From positions 170,154-198,763 of the forward strand of contig MNCI01038206.1 in assembly GCA_015680685.1 (NCBI GenBank): 28,610 bases of DNA, in the 5' to 3' direction. Below, piece by piece: positions 20,191 to 28,610 of this stretch; position 1 is the first letter of the stretch, and each line of letters begins with the position of its first letter. Under the pieces are notes generated by a model. The model saw only the letters and a list, made by a program, of their open reading frames with translations, was not told the origin of the DNA and ran no database searches. The position numbers and the translations under genes were made by a program. Origin of the DNA: Gnetum montanum. Taxonomy: Eukaryota; Streptophyta; Gnetopsida; Gnetales; Gnetaceae.

Positions 20191-23100
20191 TACCTTGCTT
20201 TATTATTGACATGATACTACATGTTAGGCATAATACGGTTTTAAGTACAAGTGGTTGACAGGATTAGCGAACTCGTTGCCATCTAAGTCAGCAAGCTTGA
20301 ATGCCCCATTTTCATATACTTTCATGACCAAAAAGGGCCCTTCCTAGTTAGCTAAGAATTTGTTCACAAGCTCATGAATGGCCTTGAGAACTAGATCCCC
20401 TTTCTTGATCAAGCGTTGGTGAGAACTACAATGATGCTTTTGTCATTATTTTTCTTAATACCACTTAAGCTCTTGGATGCACTCTTCCTTCATATAGTCA
20501 AGGTCAATGATTCTTGACTTGTTGTTCTAAGCCTCATCCATAAATTTTGAGAGGATTATTTGGAGAAATGGGACCTACAATTCAAGAGGTAACACTGCTT
20601 CAGATCTGTATACAAGACTATATGGTGTCTTACCTGTTTTAGTTCTACACATTATGCAATAGGCCCAAAGTGTGTAGACGGGTTGCTCATGCCATCGTCA
20701 CTTGCTATTGCTGAGCATCTTCTTCAGAAGGTTCACAATGGCTTTATTGGTGGCTTCCTCTTGGCCATTTTCTTGAGGATAGTACGGTGATGAGAAAGAG
20801 TGTTTAATGCGAAGATTTTCACAAAAGGCTCTAGTTTCTACACTACTAAATTGGGGCCTGCTATCTATAACAATAGACATAGGAAGGTTGAATCGAGTCA
20901 CTATATTGTCCAGGATGAATTTGCAGATCTATTAAGATGTAGTCTTCCTACGGGGAATAGCTTCTACCTACTTCATGAATACTCAGTTGCAATAATAATG
21001 AAGCTATGTCCAGTAGACAACTTGGGAGTTATGGGCCCTATTATGTTTAATCCCCAACGTTGAAAGGGCCACATGATTTGCGTAGTGTGCAACTCAGTTG
21101 GTAATACATGTATTATATTCTCATGGTGTTGACATACATTGCATGTCCTAACCTTAGAGATGCAATCACACTCTGTATAAGGCCAATAGTAGCCTAAATG
21201 TCTAATTTTCACCGCCATTACCCTAGGAGCTATATGCCCTCCACATAGTCCCTCATGGACTTGATCAACAATTCTTTGTGCTTTATCACCACTAACGCAA
21301 GTTAGCAGTATCCCATCATAAGATTTATGACATAAAGCATTGTCACCTATGAGGACATACTACCATGCTTGTTTTCTAACTACATCTTTTTGGGCAGATG
21401 TTAGGTTTTTTGGAGGTTCACCATGTTGAAGGTATGCTTTGCTGTCATCATATCATTCTTGAGTGTCGGCTGCACTTACAAACATGATACTTGCTATGTA
21501 AATGATAGGGTTAGTGTATTTTACTATTGAAGTAGGTAAGTTTGCAAACATGTGTGGTGGCATGCTTAAAGCTGAAGTGGATAATGTGTCAACTATAGTG
21601 TTTTCATTATGGGGGATGTATTGAATGTCTAAGATTTCAAATTATTTAAGTAACTATTTTGCCAAATCATAGTAAGGTTGTAAGTGTTGTGCTTTATAGG
21701 CGTAGATCTCTATGCCTTAGTTAATGACCAATTGTGAATCGTCTCGAATTGTTAAATTTTGGATCTCTAACTCTTAAGCTACTAGAATGCTCCTATGAAG
21801 ACCCTCATATTCTACTACATTATTCGTGCAAAGAAATGTGAAGTGGTATGCGAAAGTTCAGATCTCTTCAGAGCGAAATGTGAGAACAGCAGCAACACTG
21901 CCACCTTGTGTCATTGAGGAACCGTCAAAGTGTAAAATGTCTTCAAAGTTTGCAGGTACTGGGCATATACTACTAACATGCTCATCTAGGAATTCAAGAT
22001 CTATTGTTACTTGGTCATCTGTAGGTGAAGCTGTAAGTTATGTAGCTATTGCTTGATCCTTTGTGGATCACTACGCAATGTAATGTAGGTCAAATTTTGT
22101 AGTTATTTCTTTCCACCTGGCTATCCTGCTACTTTCATGTATGTTAGTTGTGATGGCCCTAAGTATATTATTTTGCAAATGATGTTGAACCGACTATGAA
22201 ATAAATAGTGTTTCCATTTTTTGAGTGCAAATACTAAAGCAAGGAAATTTTTCTCCACATCATTATATTTTTCCTTATAAGCTATTAGTGCATGACTTAG
22301 ATAGTAAACAAGAATTTTAGAGTCATCGTCTCTCTTTTGATAGAGCAAGGTAGCAATGGACATGTCTGAAGTGGCAAGGTAAATGTAGAAGAACTTATCT
22401 CTTTGTGGAGGATAAACGATATGAAGATGAACAAGCTCCTTTCTCAAGTTATCAAATGCTTCTTGGAATTGGTTCATCCACTCAAAGTTAGCTCCTTTTT
22501 TGAGTAGGTGTTACATTAGATGCAACTTATCTATTAACCTCGTGATAAACCTTCATATGAACTATACCCTACCTTGCAACCTGTGCAACTCTTTAAGGTT
22601 TGTGGGTGGTGCTAAGTTGATAATGGTCTTAACTTTATCTAGGTCTACATGTATTCCTATTTTTGACATTGTGAAGCCTAGCATGCATCTAGTTTTGATG
22701 TCAAAGATGCACCTTTTGGGATTGAGATGAAGGTCATGCCTATGGCAACATTGAAGGCCCAGGTTTAAGTCGTTTGCATGATCAAGATCTTCTTGGATTT
22801 GGCTACTATATCATCCACAGAGTCATTCAGCTGTTCTAAAAGATAGCTGCTAAAAATCTAAGTCATTGCATGCTGGTATGTTGCTCCAGCATTTTTTAGT
22901 CCAAAGGGCATCATTGTATAACAAAACATTCCCTAAGGGGTCATGAAGGTACTAGCAAGTTGATGTTCTGGTTTTATATGGATTTTGTTGTACCATGAGA
23001 ACCCATCCATGAAGGATAACAAAGCATGGCCAGCTATAGTATTAACAAGTTGGTCAATACTGGGTAATGGGAAATCATCCTTGATGGTTATCTTATTTAA

Positions 23101-23580
23101 ATCTTGGAAGTCTATACAAATGCATATACCTGTAGTTTTCTTGGGGATAACCATGATGTTTGATACCCAATCTACATAATTGACTATCTAGATGAACCCA
23201 CCTTGGTAGATTTTGATGATTTCATCTCAAATAGCTAATGCAATTTCTGGTTTAATTTTACAAGCTTTCTATTTAACTGACTTGACATGCGCATCTAAGA
23301 TAATGTTGTGTTGTATTATGCACCTGTCTAAACCTGGCATATCTTCATAAGACCATACAAATACATTAACATTGTCGTTGAGGACTCTAGATATATTCTA
23401 CTAAATTTATGGTTCCAGTAAAGAGTTAAGCTTTAAAGTTTTCACCTCACCTTTACATGTTATTATAGGGGTTTCTATAAGTGGATCTTTGGTTACATCG
23501 CCGACTTCTAAATCTAAGGCTTAGATCAAGTGTTCTGGCCAGTCTAGTGATGTTTCTAAGGATGCTATGAATATGTCACA
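20191..23580 (-). pseudogene. Element B pol (RT, RNase H, aRNH, integrase)
   Basis: Reading leftwards. Pre-RT segment about 23560-23330 (TKDPLIETP, FVWSYEDMPGLD). RT about 23200-22500 with IDFQDLNK, PFGLKNAGATYQ and the catalytic VDD (SVDDIVAKSK, about 22825). RNase H 22477-22180 (YLATSDMSIATLLYQK, YYLSHAL). aRNH about 21945-21500 (LHFDGSSMTQGGS). Integrase HHCC about 21330-21080 (GLCGGH, CNVC). Core with WGLNIIGPI (first catalytic Asp is Asn, a G-to-A type change), VIDSRPQF (second Asp kept) and NGQEEATNK (Glu kept). The C-terminal domain is KKGDLVLK...GPFLVMKVYENGAFKLADL, ending near 20225. Frames are broken in many places, but domain order is complete from RT to integrase. Confidence 0.85.
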
Positions 23581-24811
23581 ACCCCCTTCTCACAACCACA
23601 ATGTCTCCTAATCCTATGCAGAATCCAACAACCATGACCACTCCAACACAAAACATAAAAGATAAACCTATCATTGTGGAGAGATAGAAAATTCCATGCA
23701 TTACTAATAATGATAAAGGATGTAGTTTTGGGCCAAAATTTCAAAGTATTAACACAATTCCTATACTAACAACACACTTGAGGAACAAGTTTGTATGTGA
23801 AAACAAGTCTATACAGTAGTAACTAAACCAAAAGATACACAGTGGCTTGAGAATGAGAATACCCAATCATTCAATAGATGCATGAAAATAACCAAGTCAC
23901 TTATTAGTTCTTGTCCTAAGAAAGTGAACCAAATAGAGAACTTAGAGAAGAACATCTTACACTCTGACTATACATCAAAAGAAGATGTTAAACAAGGAGA
24001 CATAAGAACTAAAATAGAAAATAAATAAGGAAACATGATTGGACCCCTTAAAAAGAAAACACTTTTTAGTCCAACTAAAGATATGTCTCCAAATGATTGA
24101 AACATGATTATCATTAATGTTAAATGTGCTACCAAGAAACATATTAAATCATTAAAGATGATAAATGGAAAACTTATGGTGTCTAACCAAAGGAATGTAC
24201 GGTCCATTTTTTGAATGCTCACCCATGAGTTTATTCATGGGGGAGATGCCCCATCTTGAATTAAGAACTAATAAGTGCATTTTCACTTTTAGGTTTTACA
24301 ATTTTTTTATCATTTTTCTATTTCTTCAAAAAAATTTAATTTTTAATATGTTTTTAATTTATTCTTATTTTATTTTATTTTATAATTTTCTCTTTTCTTG
24401 AGTCATTTTATTTATATTTTATGAATGATTATTATGTATTTTATTAATAATGATGTCAATCATGATGTAGAAGTCAACACCATGTGTTGGGTCTTTATCC
24501 TATGCTATCAAGATGATTATGTAATGTAGTGAGACCACATCATCCATCCCTCCAGTTTCTCTAAATTAAAGGTCTTTATCATGAAAAAAATATGGTTCTT
24601 CTCACATAAAAGTAAAATTAATTAATGATCATTGTGCCTTGAAGAAAAGGGGAAAAGACTAGGTGGGAATGGAAAAGGGTGTGACCTTAAGGGAATTTGT
24701 TGGATTCTCTTCTTGACTTCCTTCTTGGGGTCTATAACTCATCATGAAAAATATCATCACTCCTATCATAGAATAATAAATAGGAAGCATGTATTTTCAT
24801 GGTATGGTTCC

Positions 24812-24880
24812 TAAGAAAAAAAATAAAGAAAATAAAGAAGAAGAAAAACGAAAGAAAGAAAACAAAAGAAAAGAAAATAA
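24812..24880 (+). repeat. Purine-rich simple sequence
   Basis: About 69 bp of A and G with very few other bases, built of AAAG/AAAT/AAG words. It opens small frames on both strands coding for Lys/Glu or Phe/Ser/Leu runs, which are by-products of composition and not genes. Confidence 0.7.
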
Positions 24881-25672
24881 TGGGAATGCAAAGCATACCT
24901 CTTAGACATAATAAGGTGCTACAAGCACTAATTATGGAGTTGAAGGACATGTTACCCATTCTTGAAGGAACCCTTCTAACTAAGGCCCTTCATTCTTTCC
25001 TTCTTCTCTTTTTGGAGTGATGTTCATTCTTTATGATTATTGTGGAGTCATGATGATAAGCAAGAAAGGGCACATTAATGTGAGGCCACTGTTGATGGTA
25101 TGGACTTGGTCTAAAAATTGGATGGATGGGTATGATGGTCATTTTAATCATAATTAACACAATAGATTATTATGCACATGGTTAAGTACCTTACATCCCA
25201 ATCTCTATAATCCCTTCTCATCCCATTATTCATCTCATTGTTGCATGCAATTATGAGCCTAATGGTTTTTTATAGGATAGTGCAAAATCCTAACCAAGGT
25301 AGTTGTTGTTTTTTTGAAACAAAGGCATGATCTACATTTAACTTCCAAGATGCCCATGGACATCTATAGAAGTGGTTATGCAAGGGCATTATGATAGAAG
25401 CCTGCTTTAGGGAGGATCCACTTGCATAACTTTTGTTGCTCATGGCTTTGAACCAAACTTCACATGTTCAATAACATCATGGACAACTTCTCTACATTTA
25501 TGCATAAATTTGCAACTACTTATCATCATTTTCAAATTATCTTTAATTCTTTTATATTGAAATTTCCTCTAAATTCAACATTCAAAATTTTTTGGCTATC
25601 TTATGATGTAGACCTTTGGTTTCAATTGTTGAAAAACTTGTGCACTTTTAGAGCTAAGCTCATTTATCGTTT

Positions 25673-25714
25673 GGGAGTGGGGGAGGGGGGGTGTGGTGAG
25701 AAGGGGAAAGGGGA
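25673..25714 (+). other. G-run cluster, G-quadruplex candidate
   Basis: In an otherwise AT-rich region, runs GGG, GGGGG, GGGGGGG, GGGG and GGGG occur within about 42 bp, separated by 1-11 bases. This satisfies the usual G3+ N1-7 rule for the first three runs, with adjacent long runs able to supply the fourth. Confidence 0.55.
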
Positions 25715-25861
25715 GTTCTTAAGGATGTAATTTTTGAAATTTTTTAACACCCCATTTTAGAACATTAGGGTAAGTAATAGTAAAAATAATCAAAATGACT
25801 TGAACAACTTGATGATTTTAGTTATCTTAAGGCCTTGGGGAGCATTATTATGAAACCATAT

Positions 25862-26122
25862 TGAGCCTAAATGCTAATTTTTTTTCAAATTTTAAGCTAA
25901 CTAAAGGATCCAAAAAGGGTTAATTATTAAGGAAAAATTACCAAAAGCTAACATTGATCCTTTTATGATTGCAGGTGCTACTAAAAGGAATGCCTAAGGC
26001 TGAAGGTCTTTTACATGACAAGGAAAAGAAACTAAGAGGATGACAGAGGAAAATATGCCCATGGACAAATGGTAGCACCTACAAGGATTAAAGCTCAAAC
26101 ATCATATGTTTGCTCGATCCAT
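25862..26122 (+). repeat. 260-bp direct repeat, copy 1
   Basis: Starts TGAGCCTAAATGCTAA and ends ATATGTTTGCTCGATCC. It matches 26290-26547 at about 90 % by eye over its whole length; the two copies start 428 bp apart. It contains the words TTAATTATTAAGGAAAAATT and GAAGGTCTTTTACATGACAA. No ORF. It could be a tandem duplication, or the ends of a small LTR-like element. Confidence 0.75.
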
Positions 26123-26289
26123 GGGACAATGAGAAGAAATTTTAGTCCATCCTTCAAGAATATTCTACATAAAAGAGAAGCATCAACATAACAATCAAGG
26201 TTGAAAAGACTACATCGCTAGGGAAAATAAGAAGATTCAGCTTCATTGAATTTCTTGACTACCTCTACAATTTTGTAAACTTTGATTTT

Positions 26290-26547
26290 TGAGCCTAAGC
26301 TCTAAATTTTTTTCAAATTTTAAGCTAACTAAAGAATCTAAAAAGGATTAATTATTAAGGAAAAATTACCAAAATCTAACATTGATCCTTTGGTGATTAC
26401 AAGTGCTGCTAAAAGGAATGCTTAAGGCTGAAGGTCTTTTACATGACAAGGAAAAGAGACTAATAGGATGATAAAGGAAAATATTCCGATGGATAAATGG
26501 TAGCACCTACAACGATTAAAGCTCAAACATCATATGTTTGCTTGATC
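26290..26547 (+). repeat. 260-bp direct repeat, copy 2
   Basis: Matches 25862-26122 and stops exactly at the ambiguous base 26548 (ATATGTTTGCTTGATC then N). The 167 bp between the copies (26123-26289) shows no gene. Confidence 0.75.
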
Positions 26548-26548
26548 N
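26548..26548. other. Ambiguous base, probable assembly join
   Basis: The only N in the window. To its left the direct repeat ends at the same word as copy 1. To its right a long open reading frame of a different character begins immediately, already in frame. A single N at such a switch suggests a joined contig end, so linkage of the right-hand 2 kb to the rest is uncertain. Confidence 0.6.
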
Positions 26549-28610
26549 TCCTATGATACAATCCAAAAAGAACATCAAGAAGCTATGGCGGCAAAATTAA
26601 CAACTGCCCGTCATCAAGCGAGCGAGACAATCAAGTTTCATGAGATTTTCACTCTTGAAAATCAATTGAAGCTTCCAACAAAAGAAGGCTCTCCAGCACC
26701 ACCATCGGATCAAAAGGCAACATTCAAGATTGATGCTAGGGATAAAGCCCTCCTGGAGAAAATCAAAAGATTACTTACAGAAAAGAAAGGAAAGAAGCCT
26801 GCACCCAGTGCCCCTCCCGAAGAAGGAGAAATCAAGACTGAAGAAGTAAAGTCCGAAGAAAACAAAACTAAGGAAGATGACTGTCAACAAAGAATTATGA
26901 TGGCACGAAGACAGCCTACCAGACCTTGGCAAAGACCTGCTGTGAATCCGCCTCCTGCTTTCTCAGCCTTTCAACAATGGCCTAACTCATCAATTCCGGT
27001 AATTGATATTGATTACCTACCTCCTAAAGAAGTTTTGCATGCATTAAGATTATGGATGGATCAGTTAAGAGTAGTAATGCACATTTTTGGAATCGATGAA
27101 AGAACAACCATTATTGGAGCTTTTACCAGAGCCGCTGGTAAAATTCGTCATTGGTGGGAAAGTGCAACAAAAGAACAACAAGAGCAAATATTGCAAATAG
27201 GTTTGCATGGAGTTTTTGTGGCCTTGGTTACTGAATTTACAGTTGATTTATCATCAAAATTACGATTTAAGGATAAACTACTTCTAAGTCAGAGAAAATT
27301 GCATGATTTAAGATATTTTGAGTAGCTCAGTGCAGAATATGCAAATGAAGTATATAGATTACCCTTGTATCGAGATCAAATGATTAATTATTTATATTTA
27401 GGAAGTTTGCCAGCAAAATTAGGACAAATGGTTTTGTATAAAGCATTGGAAAAAGATGTAGATCTGGGATTAACATATTTCACTGATATAGTGCACATGG
27501 TTAGACAAGAATTGCAGTTTGCTTGCTATAATGTAAGTTTACAGAAGCTTTTACCAAGTGCTGAGGTTTGTCAGAATTTAGATGAAGTTGATTCGTTTGG
27601 ACCTCCGGCACGACATCCAAAGAAAAGATCAAAACGGCCGTTTCAAAAGAGAAAAGGTTTTCCAAGATATTCCAAGAAAAGATGGACTAAACAACGTCCA
27701 AGTTTCCCTAGTCGGAAACGATTTTTTGCTAAAAGGAGAAGAGGACCATTTAAAAGGAAATCTGTTACCTGCTACACCTACAAACGTCAAGGACATTATG
27801 CCTATGAATGTCCAGAAAAGAAGCCTAAAGATCATGGAAAGATAAAAGCTTTTTTTGAGAATAATCCTGATATAGAACCCATTGAAAACCCAGAAGCATG
27901 TGAAGAACAATGTTTTACAATTGAATTATTATCTTCAGATTCAGATTCAGAAAAGTCAGAAAGCTTATCTCAAAGTTCTCATGAAGAAGATGATGCTCAA
28001 GAAGAAGAAATGATTGTTAGAAGCAACATGATGCAAGGAATGACAGATTTTGATATTTCAGATGAAGAATGGTTTTCAAATCTTCAGATTAGTTCACACC
28101 TTGATCCAGTCTTAGAAGAATCTTGGGAAGATATGGAAAAATGGTTAGAAGAAGAAGTGAAGATTTCAGATGTCTCAGATCATTGTAACAAATGGGAATC
28201 GATTGAAGCTGATAATGATCCAAGTGTCTCATCAACCTTAGGTTGCAAGGAAACTTTGTTATATGCCGGTACTCAAGAAGACTCATCATCAGAAGAAGAT
28301 CCACCTCAAAAGATTGTACAAAAGGTACCAAATTTTCTTATTACTCCATATGAGAAGAAGTTTCCAGTTAAGAAAGAAGTAAAAGCAGCTAGGATTAAGA
28401 AGAGAACAGTAACTCCTCAGTTACAGCATCAGATAAAGCATTTGTTATCAATTCAGAATGTTTTGCTTATTCCAATCAAGATTGCAGTAGATGGAAAAAC
28501 AAAGTGGAAAAAGTATCAAGCTTTCATTGATACAGGAGCAACCCTCAACTTTTGTCACAAAGATATGCTAGAAAGATGGGAAGAAAATCTGAAACCAGTC
28601 ACATTGGAAA
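26549..28610 (+). pseudogene. Endogenous pararetrovirus coat protein-protease fragment
   Basis: Caulimoviridae-like Gag-Pol segment. The frame is open from the N at 26548 (first ATG 26585) to the window end, 687 codons, with one in-frame TAG at 27323-27325. The coat core is at about 26995-27440 (LRLWMDQLR, KIRHWWES, YLYLGSLPAKLG). A strongly basic Lys/Arg stretch (about 27610-27765) precedes a CCHC knuckle at 27770-27811 whose second Cys is Tyr. A Ser/Glu/Asp-rich acidic segment follows (about 27925-28320), then the aspartic protease motif DTGA at 28529-28540. RT/RNase H would follow outside the window; no movement protein is seen to the left. Low decay contrasts with the Tat elements. Genus cannot be assigned without RT. 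Confidence 0.8.

Larger units (their letters stand above)
16220..23580 (-). mobile_element. Element B: 5'-truncated Tat LTR retrotransposon
   Basis: Minus-strand element related to A. Order in sense: pol (23580 to about 20225), 3' UTR repeats (20190-19784), 3' LTR (19050-16220). It entered the integrase C-terminus of element O, and the bases before the LTR (CTCAA, 16215-16219) are the expected target copy, but no matching right copy can be found. Gag, protease, primer site and 5' LTR are absent: recognisable pol stops near 23580 and unrelated AT-rich DNA follows. Truncation by deletion, or a mis-assembly, are both possible. Confidence 0.75.
23581..25861. other. AT-rich DNA without recognisable gene
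   Basis: Begins where pol of element B stops. No protein family could be recognised on either strand. 24296-24450 is extremely AT-rich. The only notable content is the purine tract at 24812-24880 and the G-runs at 25673-25714. The region could hold the decayed 5' flank of element B or an unrelated non-coding repeat. Confidence 0.5.

Noticed and set aside
23968-24260. LINE-like coding fragment (KHIKSLKMINGKLMVS on the plus strand)
   Set aside because: There is a faint resemblance to the segment before LINE RT, but no RT or endonuclease motif nearby and several stops. Not supportable.
24732-25020. Small ORFs over the purine tract
   Set aside because: Both strands are open because of base composition. 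The predicted peptides are Lys/Glu or Phe/Ser/Leu runs without a domain.
25862-26547. A small TRIM-type element with 260-bp LTRs
   Set aside because: The first copy starts with TG, but no primer site follows it, no polypurine tract precedes the second copy, and no target duplication can be tested because copy 2 ends at the N.
27582-27910. Extra ORFs overlapping the basic region of the pararetrovirus frame
   Set aside because: These are out-of-frame shadows of the Lys/Arg-rich coat segment. The main frame continues through with knuckle and protease motifs.

Overview
The window is plant nuclear repeat DNA. No cellular protein-coding gene could be supported. It is AT-rich and dominated by long, old, nested Ty3/gypsy LTR retrotransposons of the Tat type, recognised by a second, archaeal-type RNase H (aRNH) between RNase H and integrase. 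The last 2 kb is a fragment of an endogenous pararetrovirus (Caulimoviridae-like). Abundant transition changes, very long LTRs (2.6-2.8 kb) and unresolved nesting suggest a large, TE-rich genome. A gymnosperm is plausible, but this is inference; nothing here fixes the species.

Layout. 1-2144: AT-rich DNA with no gene. 2145-3817 and 15588-16219: two halves of one decayed plus-strand Tat pol (RT end, RNase H, aRNH, integrase), called element O. Its integrase is split by element A (3818-15582, minus strand), an 11.8-kb LTR retrotransposon with LTRs at 3818-6391 and 11602-15582 and a 5-bp target duplication CTGGG on both sides. Removing A brings the integrase codons back into register. A carries only gag and protease, with no RT, RNase H or integrase, so it looks non-autonomous. 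Its right LTR contains a further 1.3-kb LTR-like segment (12380-13687) with a 67-bp-period minisatellite. A second minus-strand element of the same LTR superfamily, element B (16220 to about 23580), interrupts O at the integrase C-terminus. B keeps a 3' LTR, a repeat-rich 3' UTR and a decayed pol, but lacks gag and the 5' LTR.

23581-26547 holds no recognisable gene, but contains a purine tract, a G-run cluster and a roughly 260-bp direct repeat. A single N at 26548 coincides exactly with the switch to the pararetrovirus coat protein/protease reading frame (26549-28610). That frame runs off the window and is broken only by one stop, so it is far better preserved than the Tat elements.

Elements A and B have intact-looking minus-strand TATA boxes in their LTRs, a tRNA-complementary primer site (A), hypervariable 3' UTR repeats and several conserved small inverted repeats. 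These non-coding structures are the least explained part of the window.
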